This document shows, piece after piece, positions 41,876-53,255 of a DNA stretch of 64,000 bases. The stretch's first letter is position 1; each line of letters starts with the position of its first letter. A model generated the notes under the pieces. It saw only the letters and a program-made list of their open reading frames with translations, was not told the origin of the DNA and did no database searches. Source of the DNA: Trichobilharzia regenti. Its lineage: Eukaryota; Platyhelminthes; Trematoda; Strigeidida; Schistosomatidae. The stretch covers positions 39,405,459 through 39,469,458 of the forward strand of contig OX235265.1 of assembly GCA_944472135.2 (NCBI GenBank), in the 5' to 3' direction. The translations under genes and the position numbers were made by a program.

Positions 41876-42409
41876 ATAAGTTACCCAATCATTTATTATT
41901 GAGTAAGCAAAATACAAATGACTCAATGATCTTGATGCATGTTCACTCAAGAAAAGACTACCCCGACCAAACTAACCACCTCATATTCTATAACCTACAT
42001 TTAGGATATACATATATGTATATAATCAGTAAGTAACACAAGGAATAGGATTGTAAGATGGACGATGGGAGTGAGGGAGAAAAAAACCTTGTTTCTTAGT
42101 TTTTAAACATTTTTCATCTCTTTTTCTTAAAAAGAAAAAAGAAGCAACTTTTAACGTTTATTCGATGGTATAAATTCAAAACAAAACTTCTTTTCATTCA
42201 TTACTCAACAGGATTCTGTATGCACTGATCATACTGTTTTAAGCAGATTTTCAGATAACCAGTTATGTGTATTGTATAAATGTATAGTAAACAAGTAAAA
42301 ACTTTAGTGGGATAAATAAATCTCAATATCTTTTTGAGAATAAAATAGAAACTCATATATTTAAAAGATTGTATATGGGATGTGTGATGCATTTTTGTTT
42401 AAATCTATT
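41876..42409. other. AT-rich interval, nothing recognised
   Basis: No motif recognised. Confidence 0.4.
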
Positions 42410-42474
42410 TATTGATTAGAAGATTTCAACATGAGCTGGAATCAGTTAGAGAACCATTGAAAAACCTTCAGGGA

Positions 42475-42520
42475 GTAATGGCCAGCTGTTTCGTCCTAGT
42501 TTGTGATTCTACATCAGTAC
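42475..42520 (-). ncRNA. Degenerate hammerhead-ribozyme domain
   Basis: Minus strand: GTACTG overlaps the core as GTACTGATGTAGAATC. GGACGAAACAGCTG is intact, the cleavage triplet is GGC, and stem I has a mismatch. Confidence 0.5.
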
Positions 42521-42805
42521 TCATCCAATACTTGAAAATTCATCTGATGCTCACTAACGACTGGCTGTATTCAGGCAATTAACCTGGGGTTCTAGTGAGA
42601 AGCCGTAACCAGCAAAGTACAGCAGGTTGAAGGTGAGGACACTTACTCATCGAAGAAGACACTGCGAAGTGGTCGCGCTGTCTCATGAATTGGCAGAAGT
42701 TAGAATTTATGGTTCGGCCATTGGATCGGGTCCCAGTGGCTCAATGGTCTACGAGCTCGCTGGCCTTGTGACCAGAAGGTCCTGGGTTCGAACCCCTGTG
42801 GGTGC

Positions 42806-42851
42806 GTACTGCTGGAGAGTCCCACACTAGGACGAAACAGCTGTCCAGTAC
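42806..42851 (+). ncRNA. Hammerhead-ribozyme-like domain, well-preserved stems
   Basis: Stem I GTACTG/CAGTAC perfect; stem II GTCC/GGAC perfect with a 7-nt loop; GAA then mini stem III AC/GT with loop AGCT; cleavage triplet GTC intact. The core is CTGGAGA, two changes from CTGATGA. It sits directly downstream of a tRNA-like head. Confidence 0.65.
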
Positions 42852-42930
42852 TCCCTTCAGGTTTTCCAGTGGTTCTCTAACTGATGTCAGCTCATGATGA
42901 AATCCTCCATGCAATCAAACAAAATCCCTA

Positions 42931-43471
42931 CAAAACCAATACTTGAAAATATATATATATATATAGTTGTATTTACTGCGTATAATCATCGTAGTATGCA
43001 TGCGTATTGAATAAGCATGTGGTTTTTGTTTCATATTTCTATCTGCTTCATTAACATTTGCCCATCTTAAAAACTAATGACCGTAATAAAGATAATAATA
43101 CGTTTCTGTAGATGAAGTGTTTTTTGTTTGTGATTTGATTGCATTGTTTCTTTCTTCTTTTCGTATTTCTGTACTACCGTAAAGTGAGCTGTGTGTGTGT
43201 GTGTGTAGGAGGGGGGGGGCGTGGATCAACTTCAATCGATATACTATTGTTCATCTTCAGTTGTGGTAGTTTAGTTAACTTTTTCCAACAGAAGACTCTT
43301 CATATTGAAAGAACAAAAATTTTCGAGGTTCAATTCTTTTAATCTTCTCTAGTTTTTTTGGTAAAAGTATAGAAGGTGTTATGCCTTGATCTGTGAATTG
43401 AAGTTGAATAAAACTACGCCAAATTGATTGTTAAAGGGCACAAAGTTGTCTTACTGGCACTGTCTGTCAGT
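42931..43471. other. AT-rich interval with TA, TG and G runs
   Basis: TA repeat near 42951-42966; TG repeat and G-rich run near 43192-43219. Nothing gene-like. The right end holds the left target-site duplication of the next SINE. Confidence 0.45.
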
Positions 43472-43715
43472 GCGTCGGAGACATAGCGGTTAGGACGTTC
43501 GCCGACCATGCACATAGTCCCGGGTTCGATCCCCAGCCACCGACGGACTCCTTTACCTCGCTAAGCCAAAAATAAAAAGCTGGTAAAGAGAGGAAAGGTT
43601 GGGCATGAGGCTAGCAACCGTATCCTGTAAAAATAAACACTGCTACAGAAACTTCAAGCCACTAGCTTGAAGTCCTATGTTCCACTGGGAACGTGAAGAG
43701 GAAAAAAAGCGGCTT
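43472..43715 (+). mobile_element. tRNA-Gly-headed SINE with target-site duplication
   Basis: Begins GCGTCGGAGACATAGCGGTT, exactly at the tRNA-Gly 5' end, with B box GGGTTCGATCCCCAGCC. The tail is AAGTCCTATGTTCCACTGGG followed by an A run. Flanked by tctgtcagt at 43463-43471 and 43716-43724. Confidence 0.88.
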
Positions 43716-43919
43716 TCTGTCAGTTCAAATAATTCACAATTCCACAATAATACTATTAAATGCACTGATACATACTATACACAGAATCTTAGGCTTTTTA
43801 TTTGACCTCAGAAATTATATGGAAAGTTATTCAGTGCTTAACAGAAATGTCGGATGCGTTGTCAAAATGGAATGACACACTATTGCACAAGTAAAATTAT
43901 TTAAGGGGAAATATAGATA

Positions 43920-44200
43920 GTAGATAGGACTAGACACACACACACACAATACGCACTAGTTAGTGACCAGTGCCCAATCAAAAGTCTCCAATACTGTCCT
44001 ACAGGAGGTCAATCGCGAGTCCGAATAGCTCAGTGGCAATATCTGTAACTGCAGTCCCCCTGGGTGACACAGACTCGAATATCAGAAGAGAGACGCGTGC
44101 TTTCGAGGTTACAGATACGCCAACTAGCACGAAACCTAGGTCATGCTGGGCCTCCTGTAGCCGATTGCCTCCAACCATCTGATACCAAGAGGTAATACTG
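43920..44200. mobile_element. Dispersed repeat X, rearranged copy with tRNA-like segment
   Basis: 43920-43985 is a sense tail (GGACTAGACAC, ACTAGTTAGTGACC). 43990-44200 is inverted: on the minus strand GGAGGCAATCGGCTACAGGA and CTAGGTTTCGTGCTAGTTGG. On the plus strand GTCCGAATAGCTCAGTGGCA with ACTCGAATATC resembles tRNA A and B boxes. So repeat X may itself be tRNA-associated. Confidence 0.55.
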
Positions 44201-44500
44201 TCTATCAGAAATTTAAATATCGTGGATATCCGAGTAAGTAGACAACTTTTAAAAGCTTGACTGCTACTCTTGGAGGCTGAGTGCAGTTTTGTTGTTTTTG
44301 TTGTAAGACTGTAAGTGTCAAGTAAGTTGGCCTTCAAAGTTATTAGTAAAAACAACCTGAGTAACAAAAATCAATAACTCATAAATTGATCACTTGTACA
44401 TCTTACACCTTGTATTAATCGTTGTTTACTCTTCTTCCCCTCCAATCGAACGGTGTCAATTTTCTGGATTTTAATGCCACGGTATTCAGTTTGGACATGT
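44201..44500. other. Interval with no recognised feature
   Basis: No motif recognised before the array boundary. Confidence 0.4.
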
Positions 44501-44504
44501 TACT

Positions 44505-44541
44505 GTCTAGAGAGAGGGAACTATTGGACAGCTGTCTCGTC
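44505..44541 (-). mobile_element. Hammerhead-SINE stub at the array boundary
   Basis: ACTATTGGACAGCTGTCTCG matches the 3' side of the antisense hammerhead at 33384-33403 and stops where the array begins. Confidence 0.55.
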
Positions 44542-45053
44542 TATATATACATATATATGTGTATGTATGTATTACCCTCACATCATTCATCACCCCGTCG
44601 GAGAGTTCTCTCGTCAACATGGTCAAAGTAGGTGGAAACGTGGGTGAAAGCTTGGCTGAAGTGGAGAATAGTGGGAAATTCGCTGGTTGAGGTCGTGGGG
44701 AGAAATATGTAGGAGTGGGTGACAATGTCGTGAGAATGGGAAGAAGTGGATATTTTATGCTGCATTTCAGCCACTTCTTGATCACGCCTCATCCGAATAA
44801 AATTGACACATTTCCCAAATTCACCCATGTGCATTCTGTAAACAGACAATCTCTGTCTGATGACTTCTGATGAATATTGGTGAGAAGCATAAGCTAAACG
44901 GTTGCTTGTCAAACTCCACTGATCACGACTCGTGTCAGGCAGCGACGAATACCTTCGACAATCTCAACTCGCTGGACTCTTTCAGTGGGAGACTAGTTTG
45001 TCGAATGTGAGTGTTCGTCACCACCAGTCAGATTCACTCTAAGGGAATGTGTG

Positions 45054-45087
<34 letters not shown>

Positions 45088-46004
45088 AGTGTGCCTGTGT
45101 GAGTGAGTGTGTCTGTGAGAGATCATTAAGTGAATCATTTAGTGAGTGTGAGGGTTAGGGAGGAGGAGTGAGGGAGGGAGGGAGGGAGGGAGAGAGAGGG
45201 AGAGAGAGACAGTCGTTGAGTGACATGGTTCCTCTCTATTCACGAATAACACATTGGCTCATTGCATATTGCACAACGTGATCCACTCAGTCATCCACAG
45301 AGTCCCACATATGTCCTCTCACACTGAATTTTTATTACATGTCACGAGCAGGGTCTCCACCTCCAAACTTCCCGAAACAACACAACACTACACAACACAC
45401 CAGAACACAACACGCATCAACACACACACACACACAGACACAGACACGTCCATTAACTCACTCCACCAATCACTCACTCACTGACGCAGGAACACGCACC
45501 CATTCACACCCACACACATGCACACACCGACAGACAAGCTGAATTCCAGGGAAACACAGACACACAGTCACACGGAGAGAGTGTTGTCGAGGGATGAACT
45601 CAGACGCATTGATGCAGACACGAGGACATTCATACGGTCGTGAAGGAATCGCACTCACACGTACACATACACACTCATCGACTCACCGAATCACCAAACC
45701 AACCACTCACCCACTCATCAATCTCACCACAGCCAGCCAGTCAATCAGTCAGTCACACACACACACACACACATACACACACGGAGAATGATGACGACAT
45801 TCGATGGTGGTATTGTGAATGTGTTAAAATGGTAGGGGAGATTGTGACTGTGCGTGGGTATATAGGGAGGAGTTGATTTGTCAGAGGTCATTCGTGGTGG
45901 GTTGTTGGGTATGGAGGATGTTGGAGGATTGTGTGCAGAGTGATGTGATGATGAGTTGTTGAGTGTTAGTGGTGGGTATGTTTGCTTTTGTGTTGTGAGG
46001 GATG

Positions 46005-46008
46005 AAAA
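46005..46008 (-). terminator. RNA polymerase III terminator of tRNA-Gly copy 1
   Basis: TTTT on the minus strand, 6 nt after the tRNA 3' end; repeated at the same offset in every unit. Confidence 0.85.
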
Positions 46009-46014
46009 GCGGAG

Positions 46015-46085
46015 TGCGTCGGCCGGGAATCGAACCCGGACCGCCCGCGTGGCAGGCGAGCATTCTACCATTGAACCACCGACGC
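46015..46085 (-). tRNA. tRNA-Gly (GCC), array copy 1
   Basis: 71 nt on the minus strand. Acceptor stem GCGTCGG/CCGACGC is perfect, with discriminator A. The A box is TGGTTCAATGG, the anticodon arm CTCGC-CTGCCAC-GCGGG has anticodon GCC (46051-46053), and the T arm CCGGG-TTCGATT-CCCGG holds the B box. No intron. A Pol III terminator TTTT lies 6 nt beyond the 3' end (46005-46008 as aaaa on plus). Decodes GGC and GGT (GGY) glycine codons. Confidence 0.97.
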
Positions 46086-46853
46086 CCACAACTCAGCCAA
46101 CCAATCACTAACACACTACTCCAAAATACATCATTCGATCACCAAAATATCACAACTAAACTACATTAACAAACACAAGCATTGCAACAACTAACACTGG
46201 AAACTATACAACGACCACCACAACGGAAACAAACTAAGAAGAAAATCCACTGCAACAACACATCAATCAGCCGACATCACATATCATTCATAGCACCCCA
46301 TTCGGAAAGCTAGACAAAACACACACACACACACACAAATATATATATACATATATATGTGTATGTATGTATTACCCTCACATCATTCATCACCCCGTCG
46401 GAGAGTTCTCTCGTCAACATGGTCAAAGTAGGTGGAAACGTGGGTGAAAGCTTGGCTGAAGTGGAGAATAGTGGGAAATTCGCTGGTTGAGGTCGTGGGG
46501 AGAAATATGTAGGAGTGGGTGACAATGTCGTGAGAATGGGAAGAAGTGGATATTTTATGCTGCATTTCAGCCACTTCTTGATCACGCCTCATCCGAATAA
46601 AATTGACACATTTCCCAAATTCACCCATGTGCATTCTGTAAACAGACAATCTCTGTCTGATGACTTCTGATGAATATTGGTGAGAAGCATAAGCTAAACG
46701 GTTGCTTGTCAAACTCCACTGATCACGACTCGTGTCAGGCAGCGACGAATACCTTCGACAATCTCAACTCGCTGGACTCTTTCAGTGGGAGACTAGTTTG
46801 TCGAATGTGAGTGTTCGTCACCACCAGTCAGATTCACTCTAAGGGAATGTGTG

Positions 46854-46887
<34 letters not shown>

Positions 46888-47533
46888 GGTGTGCCTGTGT
46901 GAGTGAGTGTGTCTGTGAGAGATCATTAAGTGAATCATTTGGTGAGTGTGAGGGTTAGGGAGGAGGAGTGAGGGAGGGAGAGAGAGGGAGAGAGAGACAG
47001 TCGTTGAGTGACATGGTTCCTCTCTATTCACGAATAACACATTGGCTCATTGCATATTGCACAACGTGATCCACTCAGTCATCCACAGAGTCCCACATAT
47101 GTCCTCTCACACTGAATTTTTATTACATGTCACGAGCAGGGTCTCCACCTCCAAACTTCCCGAAACAACACAACACTACACAACACACCAGAACACAACA
47201 CGCATCAACACACACACACACAGACACAGACACGTCAATTAACTCACTCACTCACTCACTCACTCACTCACTCACTGACGCAGGAACACGCACCCATTCA
47301 CACCCACACACATGCACACACCGACAGACAAGCTGAATTCCAGGGAAACACAGACACACAGTCACACGGAGAGAGTGTTGTCGAGGGATGAACTCAGACG
47401 CATTGATGCAGACACGAGGACATTCATACGGTCGTGAAGGAATCGCACTCACACGTACACATACACACTCATCGACTCACCGAATCACCAAACCAACCAC
47501 TCACCCACTCAGCCAGCCAGTCAATCAGTCAGT

Positions 47534-47565
<32 letters not shown>

Positions 47566-47794
47566 GAATGATGACGACATTCGATGGTGGTATTGTGAAT
47601 GTGTTAAAATGGTAGGGGAGATTGTGACTGTGCGTGGGTATATAGGGAGGAGTTGATTTGTCAGAGGTCATTCGTGGTGGGTTGTTGGGTATGGAGGATG
47701 TTGGAGGATTGTGTGCAGAGTGATGTGATGATGAGTTGTTGAGTGTTAGTGGTGGGTATGTTTGCTTTTGTGTTGTGAGGGATGAAAAGCGGAG

Positions 47795-47865
47795 TGCGTC
47801 GGCCGGGAATCGAACCCGGACCGCCCGCGTGGCAGGCGAGCATTCTACCATTGAACCACCGACGC
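47795..47865 (-). tRNA. tRNA-Gly (GCC), array copy 2
   Basis: Sequence identical to copy 1, with the same downstream TTTT. 1780 bp from copy 1. Confidence 0.97.
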
Positions 47866-48637
47866 CCACAACTCAGCCAACCAATCACTAACACACTACT
47901 CCAAAATACATCATTCGATCACCAAAATATCACAACTAAACTACATTAACAAACACAAGCATTGCAACAACTAACACTGGAAACTATACAACGACCACCA
48001 CAACGGAAACAAACTAAGAAGAAAATCCACTGCAACAACACATCAATCAGCCGACATCACATATCATTCATAGCACCCCATTCGGAAAGCTAGACAAAAC
48101 ACACACACACACACACAAATATATATACATATATATGTGTATGTATGTATTACCCTCACATCATTCATCACCCCGTCGGAGAGTTCTCTCGTCAACATGG
48201 TCAAAGTAGGTGGAAACGTGGGTGAAAGCTTGGCTGAAGTGGAGAATAGTGGGAAATTCGCTGGTTGAGGTCGTGGGGAGAAATATGTAGGAGTGGGTGA
48301 CAATGTCGTGAGAATGGGAAGAAGTGGATATTTTATGCTGCATTTCAGCCACTTCTTGATCACGCCTCATCCGAATAAAATTGACACATTTCCCAAATTC
48401 ACCCATGTGCATTCTGTAAACAGACAATCTCTGTCTGATGACTTCTGATGAATATTGGTGAGAAGCATAAGCTAAACGGTTGCTTGTCAAACTCCACTGA
48501 TCACGACTCGTGTCAGGCAGCGACGAATACCTTCGACAATCTCAACTCGCTGGACTCTTTCAGTGGGAGACTAGTTTGTCGAATGTGAGTGTTTGTCACC
48601 ACCAGTCAGATTCACTCTAAGGGAATGTATGTATGTA

Positions 48638-48670
<33 letters not shown>

Positions 48671-49593
48671 GCCTGTGTGAGTGAGTGTGTCTGTGAGAGA
48701 TCATTTAGTGAATCATTTAGTGAGTGTGAGGGTTAGGGAGGAGGAGTGAGGGAGGGAGGGAGGGAGGGAGAGAGAGGGAGAGAGAGACAGTCGTTGAGTG
48801 ACATGGTTCCTCTCTATTCACGAATAACACATTGGCTCATTGCATATTGCACAACGTGATCCACTCAGTCATCCACAGAGTCCCACATATGTCCTCTCAC
48901 ACTGAATTTTTATTACATGTCACGAGCAGGGTCTCCACCTCCAAACTTCCCGAAACAACACAACACTACACAACACACCAGAACACAACACGCATCAACA
49001 CACACACACACACAGACACAGACACGTCAATTAACTCACTCACTCACTCACTCACTCACTGACGCAGGAACACGCACCCATTCACACCCACACACATGCA
49101 CACACCGACAGACAAGCTGAATTCCAGGGAAACACAGACACACAGTCACACGGAGAGAGTGTTGTCGAGGGATGAACTCAGACGCATTGATGCAGACACG
49201 AGGACATTCATACGGTCGTGAAGGAATCGCACTCACACGTACACATACACACTCATCGACTCACCGAATCACCAAACCAACCACTCACCCACTCACCCAC
49301 TCAATCAATCAATGAGTCAGATCAGTCAGTCACACACACACACACACACACATACACACACGGAGAATGATGACGACATTCGATGGTGGTATTGTGAATG
49401 TGTTAAAATGGTAGGGGAGATTGTGACTGTGCGTGGGTATATAGGGAGGAGTTGATTTGTCAGAGGTCATTCGTGGTGGGTTGTTGGGTATGGAGGATGT
49501 TGGAGGATTGTGTGCAGAGTGATGTGATGATGAGTTGTTGAGTGTTAGTGGTGGGTATGTTTGCTTTTGTGTTGTGAGGGATGAAAAGCGGAG

Positions 49594-49664
49594 TGCGTCG
49601 GCCGGGAATCGAACCCGGACCGCCCGCGTGGCAGGCGAGCATTCTACCATTGAACCACCGACGC
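49594..49664 (-). tRNA. tRNA-Gly (GCC), array copy 3
   Basis: Identical to copy 1 with conserved flanks; 1799 bp from copy 2. Confidence 0.97.
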
Positions 49665-51377
49665 CCACAACTCAGCCAACCAATCACTAACACACTACTC
49701 CAAAATACATCATTCGATCACCAAAATATCACAACTAAACTACATTAACAAACACAAGCATTGCAACAACTAACACTGGAAACTATACAACGACCACCAC
49801 AACGGAAACAAACTAAGAAGAAAATCCACTGCAACAACACATCAATCAGCCGACATCACATATCATTCATAGCACCCCATTCGGAAAGCTAGACAAAACA
49901 CACACACACACACACAAATATATATATACATATATATGTAAATGTATTACCCTCACATCATTCATCACCCCGTCGGAGAGTTCTCTCGTCAACATGGTCA
50001 AAGTAGGTGGAAACGTGGGTGAAAGCTTGGCTGAAGTGGAGAATAGTGGGAAATTCGCTGGTTGAGGTCGTGGGGAGAAATATGTAGGAGTGGGTGACAA
50101 TGTCGTGAGAATGGGAAGAAGTGGATATTTTATGCTGCATTTCAGCCACTTCTTGATCACGCCTCATCCGAATAAAATTGACACATTTCCCAAATTCACC
50201 CATGTGCATTCTGTAAACAGACAATCTCTGTCTGATGACTTCTGATGAATATTGGTGAGAAGCATAAGCTAAACGGTTGCTTGTCAAACTCCACTGATCA
50301 CGACTCGTGTCAGGCAGCGACGAATACCTTCGACAATCTCAACTCGCTGGACTCTTTCAGTGGGAGACTAGTTTGTCGAATGTGAGTGTTCGTCACCACC
50401 AGTCAGATTCACTCTAAGGGAATGTGTGTGTGTATGGTGTGTGTGTTTGTGTGTGTGTGTGTGGGTGTGCCTGTGTGAGTGAGTGTGTCTGGGGGGATCA
50501 TTAAGTGAATCATTTAGTGTGTGTGGGGCTTAGGCTGGAAGAGTGAGGGAGGGAGGGAGGGAGGGAGAGAGAGGGAGAGAGAGACAGTCGTTGAGTGACA
50601 TGGTTCCTCTCTATTCACGAATAACACATTGGCTCATTGCATATTGCACAACGTGATCCACTCAGTCATCCACAGAGTCCCACATATGTCCTCTCACACT
50701 GAATTTTTATTACATGTCACGAGCAGGGTCTCCACCTCCAAACTTCCCGAAACAACACAACACTACACAACACACCAGAACACAACACGCATCAACACAC
50801 ACACACACACAGACACAGACACGTCAATTAGCTCACTCACTCACTCACTCACTCACTGACGCAGGAACACGCACCCATTCACACCCACACACATGCACAC
50901 ACCGACAGACAAGCTGAATTCCAGGGAAACACAGACACACAGTCACACGGAGAGAGTGTTGTCGAGGGATGAACTCAGACGCATTGATGCAGACACGAGG
51001 ACATTCATACGGTCGTGAAGGAATCGCACTCACACGTACACATACACACTCATCGACTCACCGAATCACCAAACCAACCACTCACCCACTCACACAGCCA
51101 GCCAGTCAATCAGTCAGTCACACACACACACACACATACACACACGGAGAATGATGACGACATTCGATGGTGGTATTGTGAATGTGTTAAAATGGTAGGG
51201 GAGATTGTGACTGTGCGTGGGTATATAGGGAGGAGTTGATTTGTCAGAGGTCATTCGTGGTGGGTTGTTGGGTATGGAGGATGTTGGAGGATTGTGTGCA
51301 GAGTGATGTGATGATGAGTTGTTGAGTGTTAGTGGTGGGTATGTTTGCTTTTGTGTTGTGAGGGATGAAAAGCGGAG

Positions 51378-51448
51378 TGCGTCGGCCGGGAATCGAACCC
51401 GGACCGCCCGCGTGGCAGGCGAGCATTCTACCATTGAACCACCGACGC
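51378..51448 (-). tRNA. tRNA-Gly (GCC), array copy 4
   Basis: Identical to copy 1 with conserved flanks; 1784 bp from copy 3. Confidence 0.97.
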
Positions 51449-53184
51449 CCACAACTCAGCCAACCAATCACTAACACACTACTCCAAAATACATCATTCG
51501 ATCACCAAAATATCACAACTAAACTACATTAACAAACACAAGCATTGCAACAACTAACACTGGAAACTATACAACGACCACCACAACGGAAACAAACTAA
51601 GAAGAAAATCCACTGCAACAACACATCAATCAGCCGACATCACATATCATTCATAGCACCCCATTCGGAAAGCTAGACAAAACACACACACACACACACA
51701 AATATATATATACATATATATGTGTATGTATGTATTACCCTCACATCATTCATCACCCCGTCGGAGAGTTCTCTCGTCAACATGGTCAAAGTAGGTGGAA
51801 ACGTGGGTGAAAGCTTGGCTGAAGTGGAGAATAGTGGGAAATTCGCTGGTTGAGGTCGTGGGGAGAAATATGTAGGAGTGGGTGACAATGTCGTGAGAAT
51901 GGGAAGAAGTGGATATTTTATGCTGCATTTCAGCCACTTCTTGATCACGCCTCATCCGAATAAAATTGACACATTTCCCAAATTCACCCATGTGCATTCT
52001 GTAAACAGACAATCTCTGTCTGATGACTTCTGATGAATATTGGTGAGAAGCATAAGCTAAACGGTTGCTTGTCAAACTCCACTGATCACGACTCGTGTCA
52101 GGCAGCGACGAATACCTTCGACAATCTCAACTCGCTGGACTCTTTCAGTGGGAGACTAGTTTGTCGAATGTGAGTGTTCGTCACCACCAGTCAGATTCAC
52201 TCTAAGGGAATGTGTGTGTGTATGTATGTGTGTGTGTGTTTGTGTGTGTGTGTGTGGGTGTGCCTGTGTGAGTGAGTGTGTCTGGGGGAGATCATTTAGT
52301 GAATCATTTAGTGTGTGTGAGGCTTAGGAGGAGGAGTGAGGGAGGGAGGGAGGGAGGGAGAGAGAGGGAGAGAGAGACAGTCGTTGAGTGACATGGTTCC
52401 TCTCTATTCACGAATAACACATTGGCTCATTGCATATTGCACAACGTGATCCACTCAGTCATCCACAGAGTCCCACATATGTCCTCTCACACTGAATTTT
52501 TATTACATGTCACGAGCAGGGTCTCCACCTCCAAACTTCCCGAAACAACACAACACTACACAACACACCAGAACACAACACGCATCAACACACACACACA
52601 CACAGACACAGACACGTCAATTAGCTCACTCACTCACTCACTCACTCACTGACGCAGGAACACGCACCCATTCACACCCACACACATGCACACACCGACA
52701 GACAAGCTGAATTCCAGGGAAACACAGACACACAGTCACACGGAGAGAGTGTTGTCGAGGGATGAACTCAGACGCATTGATGCAGACACGAGGACATTCA
52801 TACGGTCGTGAAGGAATCGCACTCACACGTACACATACACACTCATCGACTCACCGAATCACCAAACCAACCACTCACCCACTCATCAATCAGTCAGCCA
52901 GCAGCCAGCCAGTCAGTCAGTCAGTCACACACACACACACACACACACACACGGAGAATGATGACGACATTCGATGGTGGTATTGTGAATGTGTTAAAAT
53001 GGTAGGGGAGATTGTGACTGTGCGTGGGTATATAGGGAGGAGTTGATTTGTCAGAGGTCATTCGTGGTGGGTTGTTGGGTATGGAGGATGTTGGAGGATT
53101 GTGTGCAGAGTGATGTGATGATGAGTTGTTGAGTGTTAGTGGTGGGTATGTTTGCTTTTGTGTTGTGAGGGATGAAAAGCGGAG

Positions 53185-53255
53185 TGCGTCGGCCGGGAAT
53201 CGAACCCGGACCGCCCGCGTGGCAGGCGAGCATTCTACCATTGAACCACCGACGC
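53185..53255 (-). tRNA. tRNA-Gly (GCC), array copy 5
   Basis: Identical to copy 1. This unit carries the gaaacaatac variant downstream in plus coordinates. Confidence 0.97.

Larger units (their letters stand above)
42410..42930. mobile_element. Head-to-head pair of hammerhead-SINE copies
   Basis: 42410-42530 is an antisense 3' part with hammerhead (42475-42520). 42590-42930 is a nearly complete sense copy: upstream block GTTCTAGTGAGAAGCCGTAA, lead AGAAGTTAGAATTTATGG, A box GTCCCAGTGGCTCAATGG, B box GGGTTCGAACCCC, hammerhead (42806-42851), and 3' part GTCAGCTCATGATGAAATCC. This sense copy is the best-preserved head in the window. Confidence 0.8.

Noticed and set aside
44840..44910. CTGATGA occurring twice in each array unit as a hammerhead ribozyme
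   Set aside because: No GAAA plus GTC arrangement or pairing stems follow at proper spacing.
44583..44912. A 109-codon minus-strand frame repeated in every array unit
   Set aside because: Identical protein in all units simply reflects identical DNA. No synonymous variation, domain, signal or splice context supports coding, and composition is Ser/His/Thr-rich by chance.
45594..45876. Thr/His-repeat frames (THTHTH) and Cys/Val-rich counterparts in the array
   Set aside because: They are translations of AC/TG and CACT microsatellites, and frame and length change between units.
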